Source of the DNA: Mesonia aquimarina
Lineage (GTDB): Bacteria > Bacteroidota > Bacteroidia > Flavobacteriales > Flavobacteriaceae
Length of the DNA: 64,000 nucleotides
Direction: 5' to 3'
Assembly (NCBI RefSeq): GCF_003667275.1
Contig: NZ_RCNV01000002.1
Location: 124,001 to 188,000, forward strand
Shown: piece after piece, positions 35,479 through 45,054 of the stretch
Layout of the letters: each line of letters starts with the position of its first letter
Position numbering within the stretch: position 1 is the stretch's first letter
Program-made: the position numbers and the translations under genes
The notes under the pieces: generated by a model
The model's database searches: none
The model's input: the letters and a program-made list of their open reading frames with translations, nothing else
What the model was told of the DNA's origin: nothing

Positions 35479-36612
35479 ATGAAAAAATTATTCAATTATA
35501 TAGCTATTATTTTGGGAGTCTTACTTCTAAGCTCTTGTGGTGACAATAAAGGAGGTCAAAACGCCCAGGCTGCAAACGCTCCACAAGCAAAACCTTATCC
35601 GGTAATTGAAGTTCCTACCAAAACGGTCACCGCTTATACTTCTTATCCCGTGAGTATTGAAGGAATTGTGAATAGTGAAGTTCGCGCTAAAGTTTCTGGT
35701 TATGTAACCGATGTTTTGGTTGATGCCGGTGAAAAAGTAAAAAAAGGGCAACTTCTCTTTAAACTGGAAACCGAATCTTTATCTGGTGATGCTGAAGCTG
35801 CACAAGCGAATGTAAATGCCGCTCGGGTAGAAGTAGAAAAACTTAAACCCCTGGTAGAAAAAGATATTATAAGCGAAGTACAATTGGAAACTGCCAAAGC
35901 GCAGCTTTCCCAGGCTGAAGCAAATTATAATAGTATTGCCGCAAGTATCGGTTATGCAAATATAAAAAGTCCGGTAGATGGTTATGTTGGCAACATCAAT
36001 TTTAGAAACGGTGCCTTGGTTTCTCCGGGTGATCCTACGCCGCTAACCACAGTTTCTCAAACCGATGAAGTTTACGCTTTCTTTTCTATGAACGAAAAAG
36101 ACTATATAAACTTTATTCAGGAAGCTTCAGGAGAGAATATGGAAGAAAAAATAACCAATATGCCTGCGGTTAGTTTAGTACTTGCCAATGGAAATGAATA
36201 TAGTGAAAAAGGAAAGATTCAAACTATTTCTGGTCAGGTTGACTCTTCTACCGGGACAGTAACCTTTAGAGCAAAATTTCCGAATCCAAACCAAATACTA
36301 TCCAATGGAAATAGCGGAAAAATTCGAATTCCAAAAACCTATAATGACGTAATTGTGGTTCCCGAAATTTCGAGTTTTGAACAGCAAGGGAGAACTTATG
36401 TTTATAAAGTTCAAGGTGATAGTATGGCCGTATCTACACCAATTACTGAAACTTCCAGGGTAAACAATTTAATAATTGTTAACTCGGGAGTAGAAAAAGG
36501 CGATAAAATTGTTGCCGAAGGTGTGGCTCAACTTCGAAACAATACTCCAATAAAACCGCAAGAAATTCCTTTTGATAGTATTGCGAATTCTATTAATACA
36601 GTATTTAAATAA
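35479..36612 (+). CDS. RND efflux periplasmic adaptor lipoprotein (AcrA family)
   Basis: 377 residues. The lipoprotein signal ends at LSSC (Cys about 20). A barrel-sandwich hybrid domain is split by a short coiled hairpin (about 75-150, AAQANVNAARVEVEKLK) and followed by beta-barrel and membrane-proximal domains. It links the inner-membrane pump to the outer-membrane channel. It is ten bases after the regulator and nine before the pump gene, all in one operon. Confidence 0.93.
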   Translation: MKKLFNYIAIILGVLLLSSCGDNKGGQNAQAANAPQAKPYPVIEVPTKTVTAYTSYPVSIEGIVNSEVRAKVSGYVTDVLVDAGEKVKKGQLLFKLETESLSGDAEAAQANVNAARVEVEKLKPLVEKDIISEVQLETAKAQLSQAEANYNSIAASIGYANIKSPVDGYVGNINFRNGALVSPGDPTPLTTVSQTDEVYAFFSMNEKDYINFIQEASGENMEEKITNMPAVSLVLANGNEYSEKGKIQTISGQVDSSTGTVTFRAKFPNPNQILSNGNSGKIRIPKTYNDVIVVPEISSFEQQGRTYVYKVQGDSMAVSTPITETSRVNNLIIVNSGVEKGDKIVAEGVAQLRNNTPIKPQEIPFDSIANSINTVFK

Positions 36613-36621
36613 GACTTTAAG

Positions 36622-39600
36622 ATGCTAAAGAAATTTATAGAAAGACCGGTATTATCTACGGTCGTTTCCATTATAATTGTGGTATTAGGTGTGTTGGGAA
36701 TTTCAACACTTCCGGTAACGCAATATCCAGATATTGCCCCTCCAACGGTTCAGGTTTCGGCTAATTTCCCGGGAGCGAATGCTCAAACAGTACTGGAAAG
36801 TGTAATTATTCCTATTGAAGAACAAATAAATGGGGTTGAAGGAATGGATTATATTACCTCAACCGCCAGTAACAACGGTAGCGCCAGTATTCAAATATTC
36901 TTTGATCAGGGAGTAGATCCAGATATTGCCGCGGTAAACGTTCAAAACCGTGTGGCACGTGCTACACCTTTACTGCCGCAGGAAGTAACCCAATCTGGGG
37001 TAACCACGCAAAAAGAACAAACCAGTGCATTGATGTTCTTTACCGTGGTTTCAGACAACGAAGAATATGACGCAACTTTTATTCAGAATTACCTGAATAT
37101 TAACGTGATTCCAGAATTACAGCGTATTAACGGGGTTGGGAACGTAAATGTATTTGGCGCCAAGAAATATGCGATGCGAATCTGGCTTCAGCCTGAAAAA
37201 TTAGCGGCTTATAATTTAATCCCTTCAGATGTTATTGGAGCCATTAATGAGCAAAGTCAGGAAGCTGCTGCGGGATCTTTAGGTCAAAATAATGCTGAAG
37301 CTTTTGAATATGTACTGCGTTATAGCGGAAGATACCAGGACGAAGATCAATACCGAAATATTATTATTAAAGCCCTTGATAATGGGCAATACCTAAGGTT
37401 AGACGATGTTGCAGAAGTTGAACTGGATGCCGAAGGTTATAATGTTATTGGATATACCAATGGTAAGCCAGGAGTGAATATGGCTGTTTACCAAACGCCA
37501 GGTTCTAATGCCCAGGAAATTATTGAAAATATTCACCAGAAGCTGGACGAAATGGAAGAAGATTTTCCAACCGGGCTTTCGGTATATATAAATTTTGATA
37601 CCAACGAATTTCTTACCGCTTCTATAGATAAAGTGATTTTAACGCTTATTGAAGCGTTTATACTGGTATTTATTGTAGTTTTTATATTTCTTCAGGATTT
37701 TAGGTCTACCCTTATTCCTGCCATTGCGGTACCGGTTTCCATAATTGGTACATTCTTTTTCTTAAACCTGTTTGGGTACTCTATAAACTTACTAACGCTA
37801 TTTGCGCTGGTACTGGCTATTGGTATTGTAGTAGATGATGCTATTGTAGTAGTAGAAGCCGTACATGCAAAAATGGAAGAAGGAGCTAAAGATGCCATAA
37901 GCGGTACAAGAAAAGCGATGGACGAAATTACCGGGGCGATTATTTCTATTACGCTGGTAATGGGAGCGGTATTTATTCCCGTAACTTTTATCACGGGACC
38001 CACAGGAGTTTTCTATGAACAATTTGGGGTGACTTTAATTGTAGCTATTGCAATATCTGCAGTTAATGCTTTAACTTTAAGTCCTGCGCTTTGTGCCATT
38101 TTCTTAAAACCACATCGTGAAGACGAAGAACATAAGAAAAAGAATTTTTTACAGCGCTTCTTTAGTTCGTTTAATACCGCTTTTAAAGTAACTACTGACA
38201 AGTATGTGAATTCCCTTTCATTTTTAAGTAAACATAAGTGGATTACAGGGCTAATCCTTGTAGCTGCGGTACTTGCTATATTTTGGGGAGCTAAGACTAC
38301 TCCAACCGGTTTTGTACCAGATGAAGATCGTGGAATCTTATTTGTAAATGTTGAATTACCTGCTGGTGCTTCTTTAGACAGAACCGTAGGAATTACTTCA
38401 GAATTAGAGAAAAAAGCGCAACAAATAGAAGGTGTACAAGGCGTTTCTTTAGTAAATGGATATAGTTTAATTGGTGGAGCAGGAAGTAACTATGCGCTTG
38501 GTTTCATTAAATTAGACGACTGGAGTGAACGTGAAGAAGATCATCTTTCGGTAGAATCTATCCAGGGACAATTATTCCAGATTGGCGCCTCGTTTTCAGA
38601 TGCCCAAATGTTATTCTTCTCCCCACCCAGTATTCCAGGTTTTGGGGTTTCAGGAGGATTTGAAGCTAAATTGTTAGATAGATCGGGCGGTAGTTTCAAA
38701 GAATTAGACAACCAAACACAAAGTTATCTTGCAGCACTTTCTCAACGACCAGAAATTCAGTATGCGCAAAGTTCTTTCAATACAAATTATCCGCAGTATG
38801 AAATGGATTTAAATATTCCGAAGGCAAAAGAAGCAGGAGTGGATATTTCTACTATTTTTACAACTCTGCAAGGTTATATTGGAAGTATTTATGCAGCAGA
38901 TTTCTCGAGATTTGGTAAGCAATATCGAGTTTACGTACAGGCTTTACCCGAAGATCGTTCAAGTACCGACGATTTAAATTCATTATTTGTTAGAAACTCG
39001 CAGGGAGAAATGGCACCAATAAGTGAATTTGTTAGTTTAAAACGAGTATACGGTCCACAATCGGTAACCAGGTTTAACCTGTTTAACTCGGCAACTATAA
39101 ATGGTGCACCGGCACCCGGCTATTCTTCGGGAGATGCTATTGCTGCCGTAGAAGAAGTAAATGCCGAATCATTACCATCTAATTTTAGTGTGGATTATAG
39201 CGGGCTTACCCGGGAAGAAGTTTCGGCAGGTTCTCAAACAACTTTTATTTTAATTCTAAGTATCCTGTTTGTTTACTTTATACTTTCTGCTCAGTATGAG
39301 AGTTACCTCATCCCGTTTGCGGTTTTACTATCACTTCCGGTAGGAATTATGGGATCGTATTTGTTTACAAAATTTACAGGGCTTCAAGCCAATATTTACT
39401 TCCAAATCGCTTTAATAATGCTGTTAGGACTCCTGGCGAAAAATGCCATTCTAATCGTTGAATTTGCTATGCAGCGACGAAAAGCAGGTCTTTCTATTGT
39501 AAATGCAGCTTTAGACGGAGCCAAGGTTAGGTTAAGACCCATTTTAATGACCTCCTTCGCCTTTATTATTGGGTTATTACCATTAGTTTTCGCAGGTGGA

Positions 39601-39786
39601 ACTGGTGCTGCAGGAAACCGTTCTATCGGTACAGGAGCCGTAGGAGGTTTATTAGTAGGAACCATTTTGGGGGTATTTATTATCCCAATTCTCTACATCA
39701 TATTTCAATGGTTACAGGAAAAAATAACCGGGGAACCGGAAGCAGCTAAAGCAGAAAACAAATCAATTTCTGAAAAAAATCAATAA
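36622..39786 (+). CDS. RND multidrug efflux pump (AcrB/HAE1 family)
   Basis: 1054 residues with twelve membrane helices and two large periplasmic loops. The N-terminus FIERPVLSTVVSIIIVVLG is typical of HAE1 pumps. The proton-relay acids are D405 and D406 in GIVVDDAIVVVE. It exports hydrophobic or amphiphilic compounds using the proton gradient. The last base overlaps the first of the TolC-like gene. Its codons look richer in CAG, CTG and GGG than those of neighbours, which may reflect foreign origin or expression level. Confidence 0.96.
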   Translation: MLKKFIERPVLSTVVSIIIVVLGVLGISTLPVTQYPDIAPPTVQVSANFPGANAQTVLESVIIPIEEQINGVEGMDYITSTASNNGSASIQIFFDQGVDPDIAAVNVQNRVARATPLLPQEVTQSGVTTQKEQTSALMFFTVVSDNEEYDATFIQNYLNINVIPELQRINGVGNVNVFGAKKYAMRIWLQPEKLAAYNLIPSDVIGAINEQSQEAAAGSLGQNNAEAFEYVLRYSGRYQDEDQYRNIIIKALDNGQYLRLDDVAEVELDAEGYNVIGYTNGKPGVNMAVYQTPGSNAQEIIENIHQKLDEMEEDFPTGLSVYINFDTNEFLTASIDKVILTLIEAFILVFIVVFIFLQDFRSTLIPAIAVPVSIIGTFFFLNLFGYSINLLTLFALVLAIGIVVDDAIVVVEAVHAKMEEGAKDAISGTRKAMDEITGAIISITLVMGAVFIPVTFITGPTGVFYEQFGVTLIVAIAISAVNALTLSPALCAIFLKPHREDEEHKKKNFLQRFFSSFNTAFKVTTDKYVNSLSFLSKHKWITGLILVAAVLAIFWGAKTTPTGFVPDEDRGILFVNVELPAGASLDRTVGITSELEKKAQQIEGVQGVSLVNGYSLIGGAGSNYALGFIKLDDWSEREEDHLSVESIQGQLFQIGASFSDAQMLFFSPPSIPGFGVSGGFEAKLLDRSGGSFKELDNQTQSYLAALSQRPEIQYAQSSFNTNYPQYEMDLNIPKAKEAGVDISTIFTTLQGYIGSIYAADFSRFGKQYRVYVQALPEDRSSTDDLNSLFVRNSQGEMAPISEFVSLKRVYGPQSVTRFNLFNSATINGAPAPGYSSGDAIAAVEEVNAESLPSNFSVDYSGLTREEVSAGSQTTFILILSILFVYFILSAQYESYLIPFAVLLSLPVGIMGSYLFTKFTGLQANIYFQIALIMLLGLLAKNAILIVEFAMQRRKAGLSIVNAALDGAKVRLRPILMTSFAFIIGLLPLVFAGGTGAAGNRSIGTGAVGGLLVGTILGVFIIPILYIIFQWLQEKITGEPEAAKAENKSISEKNQ

Positions 39787-41183
39787 TGAAAAGAAATAGA
39801 ATCTATAAATTATTGCTTGCAGGAGCCGTACCCTTTCTACTGGTTTCCTGCTTTGCAGCCAAAGAATATGATCGACCAAATATTGTAGAAGAAGAAAATT
39901 TCAGAACAAATAATCTTCCGCAAGATAGTCTATCTATGGCAACAGTTTCATGGAGAGAGGTTTTTAATGACCCTATATTACAGCAACATATTGAAACAGG
40001 TTTAGAAGAAAACATTGATATTCGTGTAGCTTTACAACAAATTTTAGCTGCAGAAGCTTACGTAAAACAGGGAAAAGCTGGATATTTTCCTAGCCTTAAC
40101 GGAAATGCTTCTTTAACGCATCAAGAACTTTCTCAAAACAGTCAGTTTGGAGGATTTTTCTCTTCGATAAATCAGTATGAGATTTCAACAAGTTTATCTT
40201 GGGAAGCCGATATTTGGGGAAAAATTAGAAGTCAAAAACGTGCTTTTGGAGCCCAATATTTACAAAGTGTTGCGGCGCATAAAGCAGTTAAAACACGTTT
40301 AATTGCTAATATTGCTTCAACTTATTATCAATTATTAGCAACAGATGAACAAATAAAAATTACAAAAGAAACTATTAAAAACAGAGAAAATAGTTTAGAA
40401 ACAACCAAAGCGCTAAAAGACGCAGGAAACGTAACCGAAGTTGGTGTAAAGCAAACAGAAGCACAATTATATACTGCAAAAGCTATTTTGGTTGACTTGC
40501 AGCAGCAATCGCGATTACTAGAAAACACCTTATCTATTTTATTAGGCGAATCGCCTATGGAAATTCAAAGAAGTGAACTAGAAACACAAACAATTACTAC
40601 AGAATTAAAGGCTGGCGTTCCTGCACAACTATTAAGTAATCGTCCAGATGTTTTAGCGGCCGAATACAATTATCGCAACGCTTTTGAAATGACCAATGTT
40701 GCCCGAAGTAATTTTTACCCATCTATAACTTTATCGGCAACCGGTGGTTTGCAAAGTTTAGATTTTGATAATTTATTCAGCACCAATTCGCTGTTTGCAA
40801 CTATAGTGGGAGGTTTAGCTCAGCCTATTTTTAACAAGCGACAAATTCGTACACAATTTGAGGTTTCTGAAGCTCAACAAGAACAAGCAAGATTGGAGTT
40901 TAAGCAAGCCATTTTAACGGCTAGCAAAGAAGTTTCTGATGCCATGTTTTCTTATGATGCTGCTACAGAAAAAATTGAATTAAAACAAAAAGAATTTTTA
41001 GCTTACCAAAAAGCAACCGATTACTCTGAACAATTGCTCAACAATGGGTTGGCAAATTATTTAGAAGTTTTACGTTCGCGCGAAAATGCTTTAAACTCTC
41101 AATTAGATTTAATTAATGCAAAATTTAATCAGTTAAAATCTATGGTAGATCTTTATAAAGCACTCGGCGGCGGTTGGCAATAA
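39786..41183 (+). CDS. TolC-like outer-membrane efflux lipoprotein (NodT type)
   Basis: 465 residues. The lipoprotein signal ends at LVSC (Cys about 22). Two outer-membrane efflux repeats follow, with long coiled helices: roughly 60-245 and 275-460, the second beginning LLSNRPDVLAAEYNYRNAF. It completes the tripartite pump. The start overlaps the pump gene stop (ATAATG). A clear terminator follows. Confidence 0.94.
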   Translation: MKRNRIYKLLLAGAVPFLLVSCFAAKEYDRPNIVEEENFRTNNLPQDSLSMATVSWREVFNDPILQQHIETGLEENIDIRVALQQILAAEAYVKQGKAGYFPSLNGNASLTHQELSQNSQFGGFFSSINQYEISTSLSWEADIWGKIRSQKRAFGAQYLQSVAAHKAVKTRLIANIASTYYQLLATDEQIKITKETIKNRENSLETTKALKDAGNVTEVGVKQTEAQLYTAKAILVDLQQQSRLLENTLSILLGESPMEIQRSELETQTITTELKAGVPAQLLSNRPDVLAAEYNYRNAFEMTNVARSNFYPSITLSATGGLQSLDFDNLFSTNSLFATIVGGLAQPIFNKRQIRTQFEVSEAQQEQARLEFKQAILTASKEVSDAMFSYDAATEKIELKQKEFLAYQKATDYSEQLLNNGLANYLEVLRSRENALNSQLDLINAKFNQLKSMVDLYKALGGGWQ

Positions 41184-41218
41184 ATTTTCATAGTTTGTAA
41201 TTTTTGATTGATTGTAAG

Positions 41219-41258
41219 AACCGTTTCATGAGAAGTTATGAAGCGGTTTTTATTTTAA
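41219..41258 (+). terminator. Intrinsic terminator of the efflux operon
   Basis: Arms AACCGTTTCAT (41219-41229) and ATGAAGCGGTT (41238-41248) pair with one wobble and are followed by a T-rich tract. It is 35 bases after the TolC-like gene. Confidence 0.8.
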
Positions 41259-41297
41259 TTATTTAACAAACACAATAAAAGCTTAAAAAATTGTATG

Positions 41298-42128
41298 ATG
41301 AAGAAGATTATTTTAATTCTATTTTTAACTTTTCAAACTGTTTTATATAGCCAAAATAAGCAAAAAGACAGTCTGCCAACTACTTGGGAACTTCTAAAAT
41401 ATGATGGAGAAAGTGCTTTTAAAGGTTTAACAACAACATATACACAACCTTTAAAGTGGCAAAAAGATGATTTTTTAACCGCGGGAGCCATCATTTTAGG
41501 TACTGGAGCACTTTATGTTTTTGATGAAGAAACCAATAGGTGGTTTGAAAATCAAGAACCACATATTCCGGGAATTATTAAAGATTTCGGTTGGTATTAT
41601 GGTAGTCCGCAGAACAATTATGCAGTAAATGGTGCAATCTATCTTTATGGCTTATTCACTAAAAATGAAAAGGTAAGAAAAACAGGCGTCTTGCTTATTT
41701 CAGCCGCATCTACCGCCGGACTAATTCAAACCATTGCCAAAACAGCCATTGGACGGGCACGGCCAGGAACAAGAGAAGGCAAAGGATCTTTTAAACCTTT
41801 CAGTAAAGAAGGTGGTTTTCATAGCTTTCCTTCTGGTCATACTATTCTTTCTTTTACCACAGCTTACGCTATTGCAAAGCAATTTAAAAATCCGTTTATA
41901 AAAGCAGGTATTTATGGCGTGGGAATGATTGCCCCAATATCTAGACTTTGGGCAGGTGCGCATTGGTTAACCGATGTAGGACTTAGTATGGCAATAAGTA
42001 TTTTAGTTGTAGATACAATAGATAATTACCTTACGGAAGAAAGAGATTATGGAAATCCATATAAAACTAAAATTAGTTGGAAATTTCAAATAGGTTTAGG
42101 GAAATTTGGACTAATAGGAACATTCTAA
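41298..42128 (+). CDS. PAP2-family phosphatase
   Basis: 276 residues. A signal peptide or anchor (about 1-19) is followed by membrane helices. The three PAP2 motifs are present: KTAIGRARPG, SFPSGHT and SRLWAGAHWLTDV. Members dephosphorylate lipid phosphates (phosphatidic acid, undecaprenyl pyrophosphate, lipid A). The second of two adjacent ATGs is taken as the start. The 150 bases behind it hold no gene, only A/T-rich DNA with a weak terminator-like AAGCGG-T run near 42272. Confidence 0.9.
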   Translation: MKKIILILFLTFQTVLYSQNKQKDSLPTTWELLKYDGESAFKGLTTTYTQPLKWQKDDFLTAGAIILGTGALYVFDEETNRWFENQEPHIPGIIKDFGWYYGSPQNNYAVNGAIYLYGLFTKNEKVRKTGVLLISAASTAGLIQTIAKTAIGRARPGTREGKGSFKPFSKEGGFHSFPSGHTILSFTTAYAIAKQFKNPFIKAGIYGVGMIAPISRLWAGAHWLTDVGLSMAISILVVDTIDNYLTEERDYGNPYKTKISWKFQIGLGKFGLIGTF

Positions 42129-42281
42129 TTCTTATCTTTTAATAAATTACTTAAGATTAAACAAAAACTTTGAAGAGCTTATGGGGTAATTATGCAAGCT
42201 TTAAAATTGAAACATGATCTAACTTTAAAAGTGATTTATATATTACCGAAAAATAATTTATTGAGACTATAAAGCGGTTTT

Positions 42282-42797
42282 TTATTTTAATTTACTTCCT
42301 TTTGCTGTCCACCACGGGTGAATTTCTACCGTTAATCTTTCTGCTTTTACCATCGGATCCAACCTTGCTAAACTATCTGCCATTTTTTGGGTTGGCGTAT
42401 TGTAAACCACAATTCCGCGAATTTCGCCATTATCGCCAAACGGCCCGGTTAAACTTGTGTAACCTTCTTGTGCCATTCGTTCTAAATGTGCTAAATGTAG
42501 TTTCTGTAAATTTGCAGTTTCCGTTGAATCTTGATTTCGGTTCTTTCCGGTTTTGAGAAAAACCATAAAATATTTTTGCATTAAATAAGTTGTATCGCCT
42601 TCTTTATAGGTAAAAACTTTATAACCTTGCTTCTTTAAGGCTTCCGTTTGTTCTTCAATGGAAGGTTTTCTAGCAACAATACTATCAGAATTTTTAATGT
42701 TTTTATTTGAAACTTCTTTTTGAGGATTGTCTTTTAAAATCATTTCGCAAGATGTGCAAAGTATAATTCCGCAGATTAATAAAAATAGTTTTTTCAT
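42282..42797 (-). CDS. Lipoprotein with a YCII-like domain
   Basis: 171 residues. The lipoprotein signal ends at LCTSC (Cys about 17). The C-terminal half (about 75-165) looks like a YCII-related ferredoxin-like fold: MVFLKTGKNR, then HLERMAQEGYTSLTGPFGDN and ARLDPMVKAERLTVEIHPW. The role is unknown. The ATG at 42797 overlaps the stop of the CYTH gene by four bases (ATGA), so translation is coupled. Confidence 0.75.
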   Translation of the reverse strand: MKKLFLLICGIILCTSCEMILKDNPQKEVSNKNIKNSDSIVARKPSIEEQTEALKKQGYKVFTYKEGDTTYLMQKYFMVFLKTGKNRNQDSTETANLQKLHLAHLERMAQEGYTSLTGPFGDNGEIRGIVVYNTPTQKMADSLARLDPMVKAERLTVEIHPWWTAKGSKLK

Positions 42798-43267
42798 TTC
42801 ATCCAATTTTTATATGGGTTGCTAATTAATGCGGAATTATAATATTTTTTTTCGCCAGTAACTTCTTTTCCAATCCAATCTGGAAAAATTACATTTTCGT
42901 TTTCGTTTTTTAATTCTACTTCTGCAACAGTTAAGCCTTCATTTTCCCCATAGAATTCATCAACTTCAAACGTATGATTTTCAGATTTTACCAAATAACG
43001 CGTTTTTTCAATTTTTCCGGGTTCGCAAAGTTCCAATAATTTTTTTGCATCGTTTACGTCAATTTGTTTTTCCCATTCAAATCGTGTTAATCCGTTTGCT
43101 GAAGATTTTCCTTTAACTGTTATAAAGGCTTTATTTTCTGTTATACGAATTCTAGTGGTGCGCTCCGGATGAGAGTTTAAATAGCCTTGTTTTATTGAAT
43201 AAGATTGATAAGCATCTTTTTTGTACTGATTTGTTTCGACCAAAAATTTACGCTCAATTTCTTTCAT
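42794..43267 (-). CDS. CYTH-domain protein (triphosphate tunnel metalloenzyme)
   Basis: 157 residues. The signature ExExK appears as EIERKFL at residues 3-9, and alternating charged strands (TRIRITENKAFITVKGK) form the tunnel. Bacterial members of this size are often inorganic triphosphatases, and some are adenylate cyclases; the sequence does not decide. The ATG at 43267 is chosen because the motif follows at the usual place; the open frame extends ten codons further. Confidence 0.9.
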   Translation of the reverse strand: MKEIERKFLVETNQYKKDAYQSYSIKQGYLNSHPERTTRIRITENKAFITVKGKSSANGLTRFEWEKQIDVNDAKKLLELCEPGKIEKTRYLVKSENHTFEVDEFYGENEGLTVAEVELKNENENVIFPDWIGKEVTGEKKYYNSALISNPYKNWMK

Positions 43268-43383
43268 CATTATTTTTTCAATAAAAATAGGCTTCATTTT
43301 TTAATTTTTAAGCAGATTTTTATCTGTGTAGCAAAATTTTTAAAAATTAACTACATTTACTATAACCAACCTTAATCTATACT

Positions 43384-45054
43384 ATGCGTTTTTTTGTTGC
43401 ATTATTTTTGTGCTTATTCTCAATTAGCTTAACAACTGCCACTAATTTTCAAGCTGTTCAACAAGATTCTGTCGCAAAAGAACAGGATATGTTGAAAATA
43501 AAGGAAGGATTTCCTGTTATTGGAAAAAATCATCAAGAATTATTTTCCTTCTATGTAAAATCTGGTGCATTAAATGCTTCGGAAAGAGCAGCAAGAGTTT
43601 CAGAAAAAATTCAACAAATAGACGCTGGTGGTTTTCAAAAAGATTCATTAGAAATTATAACGCAGTCAGAAGAAACAGACATTGTCTATAAGAATTCCAT
43701 TCTTTTAAGTATTTCTGAAAAAGACGCCTTGGCCAACAATAATACTAGAGATTCGCTTGCAAATATTTATCTAACTTTATTAAAAGAAAATATTAGTATT
43801 GCTGAAGAAAACTATATTCCCACAAATATTTTTTTAAAAATTGGCTTAACAATTCTCATTTTATTAGGCTTATGGTTAGCATTAAAACTCATTGCTTTTC
43901 TAAATAAAAAAACCATAAATTTTATTGAAAGAAAAAAAGAGAAATGGCTAAAAAGTTTAACCTACAATAACTACACATTTATTACACCAGAGCAAGAATT
44001 AAACGTAATTCTCCTAATGATGAAAATTGTTAAGTGGATTTTAATTTTATTAGTAGTCTATGTATTCTTTCCACTTATTTTTAGTGTTTTTGAATTCACA
44101 AGAGGCTGGTCTACTTATTTATTCGATTTAATTTGGTCTTCTTTTGGCAAGATTTTTTCTGCTGCCTGGAGTTATTTTCCTAACCTTTTTAGCATTATCG
44201 CTATTGTATTAGTGATGCGCTATTTTATTAGGTTTATAAAGTATATTTTTAAAGAAATTGAAGCCAAAAAATTAGAGATTTCAGGTTTCCACTCAGATTG
44301 GGCAATGCCGACATACAGTATTATTCGGTTTTTGCTGTACGCATTTATGTTTGTATTAATTTTCCCCTATTTACCGGGCTCAGACTCTACCGTTTTTAAA
44401 GGTGTTTCTGTTTTCCTAGGTGTATTATTATCCTTAGGATCTTCTTCTGCAATAGCTAATATGATTGCCGGTTTGGTTATCACCTATATGCGACCATTTA
44501 AAATTGGAGATCGCATAAATATTGGAAACACTTCTGGTAATGTGGTAGAAAAAACCCTGCTGGTAACCCGATTAAAAACAATAAAAAATGAAGAAATTAC
44601 CATTCCAAATTCTGCGATTTTAAACGGAAATACGGTTAATTATTCTTCTTATGCAGAACAAGAAGGGTTAATAATAAATACCACCGTAACTTTAGGCTAC
44701 GATATTCCTTATGAGAAAATTTATGAAGCCTTAATAAATGCAGCTTTAAAAACTAGTTTAATTGAAAAAAGCCCAAAACCATTTGTGTTGCAAACCAGTT
44801 TAGATGATTTTTATGTTTCTTATCAATTAAACGCTTATACCAAAGAAGCCAATAAGCAAGCTCTTATTTATTCTGAATTGCATCAACACATTCAAGATTG
44901 TTGTAATGAAATGGATATCGAAATTCTATCTCCACATTACCGTGCGCAACGCGATGGAAATATGACTACTATCCCTAAAGAGTATTTAGAAAACGACTAT
45001 AAAGCTCCTCATTTTAATGTTTCTTTTAAGAAGAAGGAGGATTCAGCGGAATAA
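43384..45054 (+). CDS. MscS-family mechanosensitive channel
   Basis: 556 residues. A signal peptide (about 1-20) and a periplasmic helical segment to about 150 lead to four or five membrane helices, ending in the pore helix with Gly/Ala/Ser packing (GVLLSLGSSSAIANMIAGLV, near 345-364). The MscS beta domain (FKIGDRINIGNTSGNV) and a C-terminal alpha/beta domain follow. It releases solutes on osmotic downshock. It is divergent from the CYTH gene and converges with the MltF-type gene, overlapping it by 29 bases. Confidence 0.93.
   Translation: MRFFVALFLCLFSISLTTATNFQAVQQDSVAKEQDMLKIKEGFPVIGKNHQELFSFYVKSGALNASERAARVSEKIQQIDAGGFQKDSLEIITQSEETDIVYKNSILLSISEKDALANNNTRDSLANIYLTLLKENISIAEENYIPTNIFLKIGLTILILLGLWLALKLIAFLNKKTINFIERKKEKWLKSLTYNNYTFITPEQELNVILLMMKIVKWILILLVVYVFFPLIFSVFEFTRGWSTYLFDLIWSSFGKIFSAAWSYFPNLFSIIAIVLVMRYFIRFIKYIFKEIEAKKLEISGFHSDWAMPTYSIIRFLLYAFMFVLIFPYLPGSDSTVFKGVSVFLGVLLSLGSSSAIANMIAGLVITYMRPFKIGDRINIGNTSGNVVEKTLLVTRLKTIKNEEITIPNSAILNGNTVNYSSYAEQEGLIINTTVTLGYDIPYEKIYEALINAALKTSLIEKSPKPFVLQTSLDDFYVSYQLNAYTKEANKQALIYSELHQHIQDCCNEMDIEILSPHYRAQRDGNMTTIPKEYLENDYKAPHFNVSFKKKEDSAE

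Noticed and set aside
42129-42281. Terminator candidate with AAGCGG followed by T-runs near 42272
   Set aside because: It copies the tail of the 41219 terminator, but no paired upstream arm could be found.
43313-43326. CAGAT/ATCTG palindrome between the CYTH and MscS genes
   Set aside because: Very short arms and no nearby regulator; not distinguishable from chance.
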